Position numbers and translations under genes: made by a program
Shown: positions 7,383-16,081 of the stretch, in pieces
Layout: each line of letters begins with the position of its first letter
Numbering within the stretch: the first letter of the stretch is position 1
Notes under the pieces: model-generated
Told to the model about the DNA's origin: nothing
The model's input: the letters and a program-made list of their open reading frames with translations, nothing else
Database searches by the model: none
Assembly: GCF_002295065.1 (NCBI RefSeq)
Contig: NZ_NSGG01000016.1
Coordinates: forward strand, 120,126 to 184,125
DNA: 64,000 bases
Direction: 5' to 3'
From: Mesorhizobium sp. WSM3859
GTDB taxonomy: Bacteria; Pseudomonadota; Alphaproteobacteria; Rhizobiales; Rhizobiaceae

Positions 7383-10300
7383 ATGGGCAGCACCGGAGAG
7401 TTGGTCGGACCAGCAGGGCGTCCTGATAACGAAGGAGGCCCGCACCGCATCTCCGACGCAATGTCGGACCAGCAGAAGACGCGCGAAGCGACGCTTGCCA
7501 TCGCCGGCGACGTGGTTGCCCGCGACGGCAATCTCGACGGATTTTCGGATTCAGACTTGGCGGATTTGGTGAACGGCTTCAGCAGATGGCCGGACCAGCA
7601 GAAGACGCGTGAAGCGACGGTTGCCATCGCCCTCGCGGTGGTTGCCCGCGACGGCCATCTCGACGGATTCTCGGATCAAGAATTGGCCAATCTGGTGCAC
7701 GGTTTCGGCAAGTGGCCGGAAGAAGAAAATGCACGCAAGGCGATCGTTGCCATCGCCGGCGAGCTCGGTTCCAAGGGCCGTCGCTTCAGCGCTTTCAGCA
7801 CGCCTGCGCTAGTCAGGATCGCCAACGGTCTGTCGCGGGGTATCGAGGAGGGAGAGACCGCCGGCGAGGTCGCCGAACCCGCCTTGCTGAAGGACCGGCT
7901 GCATCAACTGGCGCACTACCTCCAATATGCCGAGGATCGGCTGCAGCAGGCCGATGTCCATGCCATCGCGAGTATATTTAAGGCGTTGGGCAAGGCGCAG
8001 TTGTCGGACGATTTCGGTGCACTGGCACAGCCGGGGCTGGACAGGCTCGAGGTGTTACGTGCCAATCCCGGGTTTGAGCACAACAACAACCTCGAGACGA
8101 TGGGCAATCTTTGCGCCTCCCTGCTGCCCCTGGCTCGCAGCCCGAAGCCGGTGTTGCGCTGGCACCGCAGACCGGCGCTGAACCTGCTCAACGCCATCCA
8201 GCCGGTGGTGGAACACAAGATCGATGCCCATCTCAAGGCAGGCCAGGCCGAGCGCACCAGCGGCCCCAATGCAAGCCGCTGCCCGGCGCTTTCGATCTAT
8301 CAGGTGCTCAAGACCCGGGCGGTGCTGGAGACGCTCTACCGGCGGCCCTATGTCGACGGCGACGAACTCGCCCTACAGGCCAGGCAGGAAGAGCTGCACG
8401 GCAAGACCAGGCAGATCCTGGACAGTGCCCGCGCCCTCATCTACGCCGACCTTTCCTACATGAGCTGGAACGTGATCGCCGAGATCGAGGCGAAGGAGCC
8501 GCTCGAAGCGCTCGACACCTTCATGGCGCAGAACTCATCGATGGTCCAGGCCCAGCATTCAGCCGCCAGCTTCGATGTCCATCGGGTCCTTCAGGCCATG
8601 GACCACGAGCCGAGACCGCCGCAAGGCGATGCCGGACTGATGCGGCTACCGGTGGTCGACATGCAAGGCCGGCCGCTGGCCAGCGAAGCCGAGTTGCGGT
8701 ATTCCACTTTCCACCGCTTGACCTCGGGCGCGGTGCCGGTGGTGGCGGTGCAACTAAAGGGAACTCCGACTGGCGCCATGCTGACACGCACGTTCCCCGT
8801 GGAGGGCGTGCCCTACCGCATGGACCTGTTCGGCGGCAGCAAACTGAAGCCGCCGCAAAAGAGCCTGAACCAGCTTGCCTCTCACCTGCCCTTCGCGCCC
8901 GAAGAGGCCCCAAGCGGCAAGCTTTTGGCGATCCCCTATGCCGAGACGGCTCCGGGTACGGCCTTTGAGCAGCTGTCGCGGGCCTGGGCGCCGTTCAAGG
9001 AAGCCTATTACTATACCCAGCGCCGCGGATTTGCCGCGCCGCCGGGCATCCCCGACATTGGCCCGCATGATTATGCGCTGGAAGGGTGCTTCAAGCTGTC
9101 CCTTCTGCCCGACCGCCCCGCAGGCGCAGGGCATCCCTTCCGGTTTGAGGGGCGAGACGGCGAGATCGCCTTGCGGCCGCATGACGGCTGCGGCTTCATC
9201 AGGGCCTCACTGGCCGAGCGCATGCCGGCCATTGCCCGCGCTCGCCACGACGCTCCCGAGCGGATGCCTGCCTATGCCGATAATAGCCAATCGGCGGTAC
9301 CGCCCTCGGCGCTGCAACATTATCCGCGCAGCGTCGAGGTGGCAGAGGAGACCCGCGAGAAGGCTCTGGCTTGGCTCGAAACCCATCCAAGCCTCACCCT
9401 CGAGGAGGTGTTCCGGACGGTCACGGGCGGGCACATCGAGGGTTCGGGCGCTATCGCCGTGCCGTCCAGCGACGAATGCCTGCATGTGCCGACTGGCAAG
9501 AGCAAGACCTTGACCCGTGACGCTGGCGTGCTTGTCGGACGCTCCCCCTATGACAAGCCCAACCTGCGCCCGTTCGCCGCCGACCGGGTCAGGTCGGCGC
9601 GCGATGGCGATCGGACCGCGGCGTTCCTGGATCAGTGCGTGGCCTTCCAATACAGCTTCAACGTCGCGCACAGATCGGGGGCTGGGCTAGCCGCCGACGA
9701 TCCGACCTTCTTTGCCAAAGGCATCTTGATCGTTGTGCCCGACGAAATGTGGCCGGCGGACTTCGCCGAGCGCGGGGTGGTAATGTCTGCCGAGGACGTA
9801 AAGTGCCATTCGCGCTGGCTGGAGGAAAAGGACCGGGTCAAGGCCGACACCGCGCTCGAGTGCGTCGGCATCCTGCAAGCGACGGAGGTGTTCGCGCCCG
9901 GCTCTTTGGTTGCGGTTCCGAGCGTCGAACAAAAAATGCTCGACGGCGATTTTGACGGCGACGCCGTCGTCATCATCGGCAACCGGCCTCGCCTTTACGA
10001 GCATGTGCGCCAGTTCGACGCGCAGCTGCAGGCGCGCGGAATCGCCTCGATGAAGCCGCCGAAGTCGCACACTCCGGCCATTGAGAAAGGCGACTACCAG
10101 TTCAGCCGGTCCAAGCAGATCCTGTCGGCCACCGGGCTGGTGCTGGAGACCTACAGCTGCCTGCAGCGCAACGTGCTGGCGCAGCCGCAGGAGGCGCAAC
10201 GCTGGTTTGCCGAGCGTGCCATCTTCGGCACCTACGAGGGCATTCATCCTGAGCTTAAGGCCGACATCCGCGCACTGTTGCAGGAAGATCGGCCGGATGG

Positions 10301-12428
10301 CCAGACCCTCCATGATCTCATCACCAGGGCGGGGGAAGACAGCAAGGCCGCCAAGCATCCGGTGGCCTGCGAACTGGCCGCCTTGCTAGTGGCCGAGCTC
10401 CAGGACTGGAACCGGCAGCTCAGCGAGCTGGCTCATGAGCAGTCGGACGTAAAGCAGCAGTTAGCGCGATCCGTGGCCTCAGCCGGCGCGAAGCCTGCCG
10501 TCAGCGCCGACGCGGCCGCGCTCTTCCCGAAACTCAGCGAATCCTATCCGGCAACCGCTGACGCCAGGAAGCGCGTCGACTTCCTGCTCAACCACTACCA
10601 GCCGCGCATCGATCCGCGGCCCGACGGCTACAACCCGGCTGATCTGCATGAAAGTGCCATCAACCTGTTGAGCGTCGGCATCAAGGTCGGCACGGACGCC
10701 TACAAGTCCGATACTGGTGCGCGGGTGTTCATGCAAAAAACCACCGAATTGCAGCGGCTCTTGGAGCGGAGGCCGGGCTTCAAGTCGGCGCCCTATGTCA
10801 AGGCCCAGGCGGCAAAGCTCCACCAGGGCCGGTTCGACGTCGATGGCAGCCTGGCGGATCTGAAGGACAACCCCACGCTGGCGGCCTCGGTCATGGAGGC
10901 CTCGATCAGACTCGCCGTCGAAGAGCGAATACTGCCCAGCGCCTTAGCAATCTCCACCGACGACCCCGCCGGCAGGATAACGCTGAGCAGCGAAGCCCTG
11001 GAGCGCGCCAGGCTCGAAGCCGCCCCTGCCGAAGCGCAAGAAAGCGCGATTACCGAAACTGTGCACGCGGTTGCCGAGCTTTTGCGCCAGGACGGCATCG
11101 AGGTGAAGGTGCCGCATCTTGACCAACGGTCGCGCGGGCATGTCTGGATAGCCGACGAGTTGACCGGCCAGAACGTGAGCGCGGCGCCGGAGGCCCAACT
11201 GGTCACCAATGCCGTGCGCCATGTCTTCGAGATCCCGGACGAGGCTTTTACGCGCGCCTTCAGGAAAGCGGCACTGGCCTTCGAGGAGCGGGACTGCAGC
11301 GAGGTCGCGACCACCAACTGGTTCACCAGGATGGACACGCCGCGGTTACGCGGCGTTCACACGGCGTTTAGAACCGCGCAGAACTATCGCTTCGAGGTCG
11401 AGTTCCATACGCCGGCCAGTTACCGGGCCGAGCTCGCGCAGCGCGCGCAGAGCGAATGCGAGCTGGTCCCCGTTCCCCATGGTGCCTGGGAGATATTACA
11501 CTGGGGCTCGTCAGGAGAAAGCAGCTCGAGGGCGGCAAGGACTTCCAGGTCGCTCACCGTCGCAAGACAACAGATTGCGGTCGCTCGCTCGCCGCAAGCC
11601 GGTGAGATCCTCGCGGCCCTGGGTACGCGGCCGGTCGTGCTCGTCGGCATGCCGGCGAGCGGCAAGTCGACCATCGGGGCCCAGCTTGCGAAGGAGTTGG
11701 GGGTGGAGTTTGTCGACATCGATAAGCGTATCGTCGCCGAGCACGGCAATCTAATGGAGATGTTCGCCGACCCTGGCCGCGGCGAGGCGCACTTCAGGGA
11801 CCTGGAGACAAAGGAGCTCGCCAAGCAGCTGGAGAGAGGGCCCATCGTCATCGCAACCGGCGGCGGCTGCTTTAGCAACGAGTCCAATCAAGCCGTGATC
11901 CTTAATAAGGCGAGGTCGATCTGGCTCGACACCGAGCTGAAAGAGCTCCGCAGGCGCCTCAATAGGGACACCAGCCGGCCGCTGCTGCAAGGCGCCGACA
12001 TCGAGCAGAAGGTTGACCAGTTGTACGAAGAGCGCAGTCCGTTCTACCAAAAGGCCGATATCAGGTTGCCCCTCGTCCCCCCCTTTCAAAAAGACAAGAA
12101 GGACGCCCGCATTTGCGTGAAGGAACTCTACGCTTTCCTGTGCAGCGACAGAGAAGCCGCTCTGCCTGCTGCCGAGATATCACACGTCTCCGGTGCTTTC
12201 GGCACCGCCATCAGCATGCCCCCAACAGCGCAGCGCATGCACGATGATCATCACAACTATTGCGGGGGCGGCGTCGTGGAAGCCATCAAGGCGCCGGCGG
12301 CACCAATGAGTGAACGTGAACGGCCACCGCCCCTCGACACCCTGCAGCCTTTGCTGGCCGGCAATAACGCACGAACAGATTTAGCGTCTTCCACGAGAAG
12401 CAGAGAACGCTCAGGTCGAGGACAATGA
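7383..12428 (+). CDS. Type III effector-like protein: SKWP-type repeats, internal polymerase-like motifs, C-terminal shikimate kinase
   Basis: A 1681-residue protein. Residues 29-153 hold about three 42-residue repeats ending in FSRWP, FGKWP and a third variant. Such SKWP repeats mark Ralstonia RipS, Xanthomonas XopAD and M. loti Mlr6361 effectors. The long middle is family-specific and includes DGCGFI (601-606) and DFDGD (856-860). Around residues 1410-1600 is a complete shikimate kinase: Walker A GMPASGKST, FVDIDKRI, HFRDLE and ATGGGC. Mlr6361, as I recall, is near 3,000 residues with about 15 repeats, so this copy appears to have lost its N-terminus and most repeats, perhaps also its secretion signal. 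ATG 7383 follows GGAG; no tts box was found. A host-cell role is inferred from the family. Confidence 0.8.
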   Translation: MGSTGELVGPAGRPDNEGGPHRISDAMSDQQKTREATLAIAGDVVARDGNLDGFSDSDLADLVNGFSRWPDQQKTREATVAIALAVVARDGHLDGFSDQELANLVHGFGKWPEEENARKAIVAIAGELGSKGRRFSAFSTPALVRIANGLSRGIEEGETAGEVAEPALLKDRLHQLAHYLQYAEDRLQQADVHAIASIFKALGKAQLSDDFGALAQPGLDRLEVLRANPGFEHNNNLETMGNLCASLLPLARSPKPVLRWHRRPALNLLNAIQPVVEHKIDAHLKAGQAERTSGPNASRCPALSIYQVLKTRAVLETLYRRPYVDGDELALQARQEELHGKTRQILDSARALIYADLSYMSWNVIAEIEAKEPLEALDTFMAQNSSMVQAQHSAASFDVHRVLQAMDHEPRPPQGDAGLMRLPVVDMQGRPLASEAELRYSTFHRLTSGAVPVVAVQLKGTPTGAMLTRTFPVEGVPYRMDLFGGSKLKPPQKSLNQLASHLPFAPEEAPSGKLLAIPYAETAPGTAFEQLSRAWAPFKEAYYYTQRRGFAAPPGIPDIGPHDYALEGCFKLSLLPDRPAGAGHPFRFEGRDGEIALRPHDGCGFIRASLAERMPAIARARHDAPERMPAYADNSQSAVPPSALQHYPRSVEVAEETREKALAWLETHPSLTLEEVFRTVTGGHIEGSGAIAVPSSDECLHVPTGKSKTLTRDAGVLVGRSPYDKPNLRPFAADRVRSARDGDRTAAFLDQCVAFQYSFNVAHRSGAGLAADDPTFFAKGILIVVPDEMWPADFAERGVVMSAEDVKCHSRWLEEKDRVKADTALECVGILQATEVFAPGSLVAVPSVEQKMLDGDFDGDAVVIIGNRPRLYEHVRQFDAQLQARGIASMKPPKSHTPAIEKGDYQFSRSKQILSATGLVLETYSCLQRNVLAQPQEAQRWFAERAIFGTYEGIHPELKADIRALLQEDRPDGQTLHDLITRAGEDSKAAKHPVACELAALLVAELQDWNRQLSELAHEQSDVKQQLARSVASAGAKPAVSADAAALFPKLSESYPATADARKRVDFLLNHYQPRIDPRPDGYNPADLHESAINLLSVGIKVGTDAYKSDTGARVFMQKTTELQRLLERRPGFKSAPYVKAQAAKLHQGRFDVDGSLADLKDNPTLAASVMEASIRLAVEERILPSALAISTDDPAGRITLSSEALERARLEAAPAEAQESAITETVHAVAELLRQDGIEVKVPHLDQRSRGHVWIADELTGQNVSAAPEAQLVTNAVRHVFEIPDEAFTRAFRKAALAFEERDCSEVATTNWFTRMDTPRLRGVHTAFRTAQNYRFEVEFHTPASYRAELAQRAQSECELVPVPHGAWEILHWGSSGESSSRAARTSRSLTVARQQIAVARSPQAGEILAALGTRPVVLVGMPASGKSTIGAQLAKELGVEFVDIDKRIVAEHGNLMEMFADPGRGEAHFRDLETKELAKQLERGPIVIATGGGCFSNESNQAVILNKARSIWLDTELKELRRRLNRDTSRPLLQGADIEQKVDQLYEERSPFYQKADIRLPLVPPFQKDKKDARICVKELYAFLCSDREAALPAAEISHVSGAFGTAISMPPTAQRMHDDHHNYCGGGVVEAIKAPAAPMSERERPPPLDTLQPLLAGNNARTDLASSTRSRERSGRGQ
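7467..7841 (+). repeat. Tandem 126-bp coding repeats (SKWP/ARM-like units)
   Basis: Two adjacent 126-bp units (7467-7592 and 7593-7718) are nearly identical at the DNA level, each coding 42 residues that begin DQQKTREAT and end in (S/G)-(R/K)-WP. A third, more diverged unit follows to about 7841. Just upstream, near 7397-7420, a similar 'tggtcggaccagcag' stretch lies in another frame, suggesting that further units existed and have been shifted out of frame. Confidence 0.85.
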
Positions 12429-12629
12429 GTTTAGGCGGCGCAATCAAGGGTTCTTTCGCAGGTTTGGTGCAGGGTGCGGGTACGCGCCGAGCTAATAAAG
12501 TGGGAATCGCATGTATAAAGCCGTCAGAAGCCTGATGGCCGAGTTGATCCGGCCTGGATGACACAGGAGGATTCCGCCGCACAAAGACAAACCGCCGGTG
12601 CCGGGTCGCACCGACGGATCCGGACTGAC

Positions 12630-13090
12630 TTTTGGCATCGTGGAGTTGCGCAATCCTCGTTGGATGCCGTGTCGGGATTGTTACGCAGGAGGTCGATGCC
12701 TTTGCACGGCTGCGGGAGATCCGCCCGGATCGAGCGACATCCGAGCTGATGGAACTGACGCCGCGGCTGGGGAGCATGATGCCGTACCGGCAGGCTGCGA
12801 GAGTGCTTGCCGAATTCCTGCCCGTTGAGCCGACCGAGACGCATGCCACAGTGCGCAAGCGAACCATCAGGATTGGCGAACGGCTCGACGATCAGGTTGC
12901 TGAGGAAGAATTGCACGCAAGGGCGCAAACGGATGACGCCGACTTGAAATGCAGCTCCCGGCGATCGACGCAAAGAGTTCGTCATCAGCATCGATACTGC
13001 GCATGTTCGAAGCGCCGATTCCAATTCCGCGCGCAACTTCGAGCTCGTTGTGGCCCGATGCGGCCGCGGCGGGCGGGGCGAAGGCGGCGA
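12630..13090 (+). mobile_element. ISKra4-family transposase remnant
   Basis: One frame reads MPYRQAARVLAEFLPVEPTE followed by THATVRKRT; after a frame change the text is EFVISIDTAHVRSADSNSAR then NFELVVARCGRGGRG. These are successive blocks of ISKra4-type transposases (PYR.A...aeFLPve.tetH.t.r.RT; efvvsiDtaHvRs). The C-terminal half is missing. Confidence 0.65.
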
Positions 13091-13314
13091 GCTCAGCGGT
13101 GAGACGCAAAGTCGGTGACGGCCCGTTGATATAGACCGTGTTCCAATGCACGATCGCGCTAACAACGAGGTTTTGAGGCCGGAGGCGCGGAAGGCCTGGC
13201 TTTCGAATGATCGGGCGCGGATTTCGCCGCGCTCGTGGAAGAAGACGGGCGCGCTTCAGTTTATGTGCAGCTTCGCCCTTGTTGAGCCCAGCTTGGCAGC
13301 GCCGACCGTTGCGG

Positions 13315-13401
13315 GACATCGTTCGAGCAGTGGTCGTGGTTACCGCGGTCAGCGACTTTGTCCCGGCCTTTAAATTCGTGCGCCGCGAGGGTGTCAAGGT
13401 C
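13315..13401 (+). pseudogene. NYN-domain (LabA/DUF88) fragment
   Basis: A short frame reads DIVRAVVVVTAVSDFVPAFK and then FVRREGVKV. It resembles the conserved core of NYN-domain PIN-like nucleases (D.vvvvtGDSDFvPa.k.ar..G..V), with the usual Gly-Asp before SDF replaced. Only this block survives. Confidence 0.45.
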
Positions 13402-14032
13402 GCTGCCTCGCGCCTAACTTGCCGTTCGCCCTTGCGGAGCCTTCGCCTAGTGCCGGCGACCGACGCTTTCGTGCACCCCCCCGACAGCATGCGTCGGCCG
13501 CCGGTCGGATTGGTAACCCCCTTGAATAGGTTTGGTGACCCTTGTCGAGTGACTGCCGGTCGCACTTCTCGGCGGATTCGTTTTCATTTCCTAAGCACGG
13601 GTTTAATTCCGGACAACGACAGATAATTCTGGGCACATCGAATTCGGCGTGAAAGCCGTCCGAAACGGCACTTTCTGTGAAGCGGCTCCGGCACGTTCAG
13701 AGAACCTCCTCGCCTAGGCTGCTATCTGCACCTCAAACGACTGACTTGCGCGTAAAATCGCCATCGGATCGGCTTTGCCGTTCCCAGCAGACACCGTCAA
13801 CGTCATTCGCCCAGCAAGCGATTAACCTGTAATAGAGCCAGCCTGCATGGGACCTGCGGCGGGAAACGATGGCGCTTGTAGCTGACGGTCACGGTGTTCA
13901 TGCCATGGTGTCTATGCCGCAAATGCCTGAACGCGAGTTAAGTTGGTAACGCCCCTGCCTGTCAGCGCAGCTCGGCCGCGGCATCAAGATTTGTGGCGGG
14001 CAGGCTGACTCTCTACGCAGACTCGCCAAATG
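13402..14032. other. Decayed stretch with a possible IS6-family fragment
   Basis: No intact gene. On the minus strand around 13780-13900 one can read VSYKRHRFPPQ followed, out of frame, by WLYYRL. This recalls the start of IS6-family transposases (ykrhrFPpeiI.haVWLYfRf). The remainder shows nothing recognisable. Confidence 0.35.
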
Positions 14033-14473
14033 CTAGGTCGCAAACGGTTCGTAGTGTATCGGCATGCTGTTTGTGATTTCGGCGGCCTCAGGCGGCAGGA
14101 GTGCGATGCCGTCGGCCAACGCAACGGCCATCAAATTGGCCGCGGTTCCACGTTCAAGGCATCTCCAGCACAGGTTCGCCCCTTTCGGTGCGGCCGGATA
14201 TGCGGACGGGTACAAACTCAGTTCGGCCTTGTCGCTTTTTGCAGCTGAAGCCAGCCACCGCCGAGAACCATTGCGGCTGGGTCTCCGCCAGGCCTGCCAG
14301 CCTTCGGCCGCGCAAACCCTCCCCAATGCACCGACGAGCGAGACCGTTTCGCTATGTAGAATAGGTTTGGCGAGCGCGATGGCTTTGGCTACCGCCGTCC
14401 CGAACGGGATAGCTTCGCCGCTCTGCCCGGCAGAACAGTCGGCTTTCAAAACAGGTTTCATGGCGTGAAGCAC
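14033..14473 (-). pseudogene. moeA: moeA-like molybdopterin molybdotransferase, internally deleted
   Basis: The first about 55 residues read as the MoeA N-terminus (FGTAVAKAIALAKP, then SLVGALGRVCAAE). The end reads as a MoeA C-terminus (GTAANLMAVALADGIALLPP and a final MPIHYEP). The several hundred residues between these, including the MPT-binding core, are gone, and a frame change lies inside the remaining middle. MoeA inserts molybdate into molybdopterin. Its position after a cytochrome c gene and an aioB remnant matches the aioB-aioA-cytC-moeA order of rhizobial arsenite oxidase operons. Confidence 0.65.
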
Positions 14474-14521
14474 GATCGCTCCCTCCTTTGCGATGTTCTC
14501 GAAGGCAACGGCTAAAGGTTT

Positions 14522-14950
14522 CTAACCTGACATACTCTTGAGATAGGCGATGACGTTTTTGACGTCCTCGGGATTCTCGAGGCCAGGGAACCCCATTTTG
14601 TTCGCCGGCACTTTCGCTTTGGGATTTGTCAGATATTCCATCAGGTTCGGCTCATCCCATACGAGGCCCGCGGCGCCCACATCCCTCATGGCCCTCGAAT
14701 AAGAATAGCCAGGGACGGTCCCCGCTGTCCGGCCCACGACGCCTTTCAAGGATGGCCCCACTTTGTTCGCTTCGGTATCAGCGCTGTGACAGGCGGCGCA
14801 CCTTTTGAAGACCGCGCCTCCCTCGATATCCTGGGCCCGCGCGACCGGAGGCAGTAACGTCAAAACGACTGTGGCACCGACGAACAGATATTTCACGCAG
14901 GAATTCCCCGATTGGGGATACGGCAGGCGGTCGATATGTTTATAAGCCAT
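14522..14950 (-). CDS. Class I cytochrome c (arsenite-oxidase-associated type)
   Basis: A 142-residue periplasmic c-type cytochrome. Residues 19-38 are a hydrophobic signal ending VARAQD, the haem site is CAACH, and the axial Met is in NKMGFPGL near the C-terminus; GPSLKGVVGR and YLTNPKAKVP are typical class I blocks. A GTG at codon 19 with GGGGAA upstream would give a more standard signal peptide than the ATG at 14950. It lies between an aioB remnant and a moeA remnant on the same strand, where arsenite oxidase operons place the electron acceptor cytochrome. It is the only gene of that set still intact and may now serve other redox partners. Confidence 0.9.
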   Translation of the reverse strand: MAYKHIDRLPYPQSGNSCVKYLFVGATVVLTLLPPVARAQDIEGGAVFKRCAACHSADTEANKVGPSLKGVVGRTAGTVPGYSYSRAMRDVGAAGLVWDEPNLMEYLTNPKAKVPANKMGFPGLENPEDVKNVIAYLKSMSG

Positions 14951-14974
14951 GATCCAATCCTCGCTTAAAGTACG

Positions 14975-15413
14975 TTGCCCAGGCGGCCGTAACGAAGCTC
15001 GTCGACCCCCCTCGGCGTAGATTTTCGCCCTTGGCGTCGATGCGCAGCTCGTATGAGGAATATTGCCCGACGACTGGTCCCATCTGCTACTTTTCTCAGA
15101 TGTGAGGGATGGCCGGGATAAATAAGGGAGTGTTCATCGGCGTTGTAGTTCCATGGGAAGCCCTTGTGCGGGCACGTGGTCGAGAATCCGACAATGTCGC
15201 GGTCCGGCCCGCGCGGTTTGATAACTGACGTCGAGGGTTCGTTCGGCTTCAGCCTGATCGATGGGATTCGATGAGTGTCAGCCCCACTGCAGACCTTGTC
15301 TGAGTCTGCGCAGGCAGTGCGACAGCTACGGCCATTCCTGCATAGGCAAACGTTCGCCCCCCCTTTAGAAATTGACGGCGGCCGATGTCAGGCAGCTTGT
15401 TGCAGCAATTCAT
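14975..15413 (-). pseudogene. aioB: aioB, arsenite oxidase Rieske small subunit, broken
   Basis: From ATG 15413 the first frame gives a Tat-type signal (GRRQFLKGG, then a hydrophobic stretch) and stops at 15249. In another frame the text resumes as DRDIVGFSTTCPHKGFPWNY with the Rieske CPHKGF box, then LIYPGHPSH, and ends near 14990 with words like GVDELRYGRLGN. This matches AioB in order (Tat signal, iFsTiCPHkGf, CPGH, GvdEliyGRlsNvL). The second Rieske Cys-x2-His reads YPGH instead of CPGH. The catalytic subunit gene aioA, which should lie between this and the cytochrome gene, is absent. Confidence 0.65.
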
Positions 15414-15497
15414 GCGGTCCCACACATTAGGCGAAATGTTCTCGCAAATAGCTCTGCAAAGCTCGTACCAACCGGAAAAGCCGGCGATTGGGCCGCG

Positions 15498-15700
15498 AGG
15501 GCATGGTCCAGGCACTGGCGCAGGCCCACATCATCGAAAGCGGCCTGCCGGCGGAGCGGCTGCTCGCCTATATCGCCGTTTTGAAATACGCCGATGGCCT
15601 CCCAATGTACCCACAGGAGGCATCTATCTGTGGGACGGCGTCGAGGTGAGCCGGTCGTTGATGGCGCAGCGGACGGGGCACCGGCGAAGCCAGAGCGGAG
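15498..15700 (+). mobile_element. IS66-family transposase remnant
   Basis: Frames joined together read AHIIESGLPAERLLAYIAVL, KYADGLP, then IYLWDGVEVSRSLMAQ. These are the central IS66 TnpC blocks (hiieSGlPterLLa.i.vsKYaDglPLYRQe.iy.RdGveldRS.ma.W). The rest of the element is missing. Confidence 0.65.
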
Positions 15701-15729
15701 CAGTCTCAACAAGGCGATCCGACATCTTT

Positions 15730-15860
15730 TGTCGGGTTTGTCGAGTTCGCGATATGGCCATTGTCAATCGATCTCTTGCTTTGCTTCGGGTTAATCGACT
15801 GAAAAGCAACCATAAAGTTCCTTCTTCAGCTCAATCAAGCAAGCTGGCATGACTCTTGAG
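15730..15860 (+). promoter_or_regulatory. Diverged nifH-type promoter (half UAS plus -24/-12)
   Basis: CTGGCATGACTCTTGAG at 15844-15860 resembles a sigma-54 -24/-12 element (consensus YTGGCACG-N4-TTGCW, with changes). The tract 15797-15865 aligns by eye with 21530-21593 (both contain CTGAAAAGCAA and end in a -24/-12 element). Upstream, TGT-N10-GAG at 15730-15745 sits where the other promoter has a perfect TGT-N10-ACA. It points towards the hydrazine-type gene cluster that starts at 16082. Confidence 0.45.
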
Positions 15861-16081
15861 AGCCTTCTTTGGCGGGCGGGCAACAGCTGCCGGGCATAAC
15901 TCGCGTCACGGGTAGCCGCGATGAACAGGCGCAGGACCGCAATGCTTCACGCTCTCGATCGAACGCAACGTATTCCTTCGACCATGACAATGGTCGCACC
16001 AAAACGACCAGTAATAGTATTTGGATACATGATCTATTTTCTTCATAACTGACGCTAATTACAACTTTACGGCACAAGAAA
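15861..16081. other. Leader region of the hydrazine-type cluster
   Basis: A 220-bp non-coding stretch between the nif-like promoter and the MFS gene. I see no coding sequence and no nifH-like text, unlike the equivalent interval before the gibberellin operon. Confidence 0.35.
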
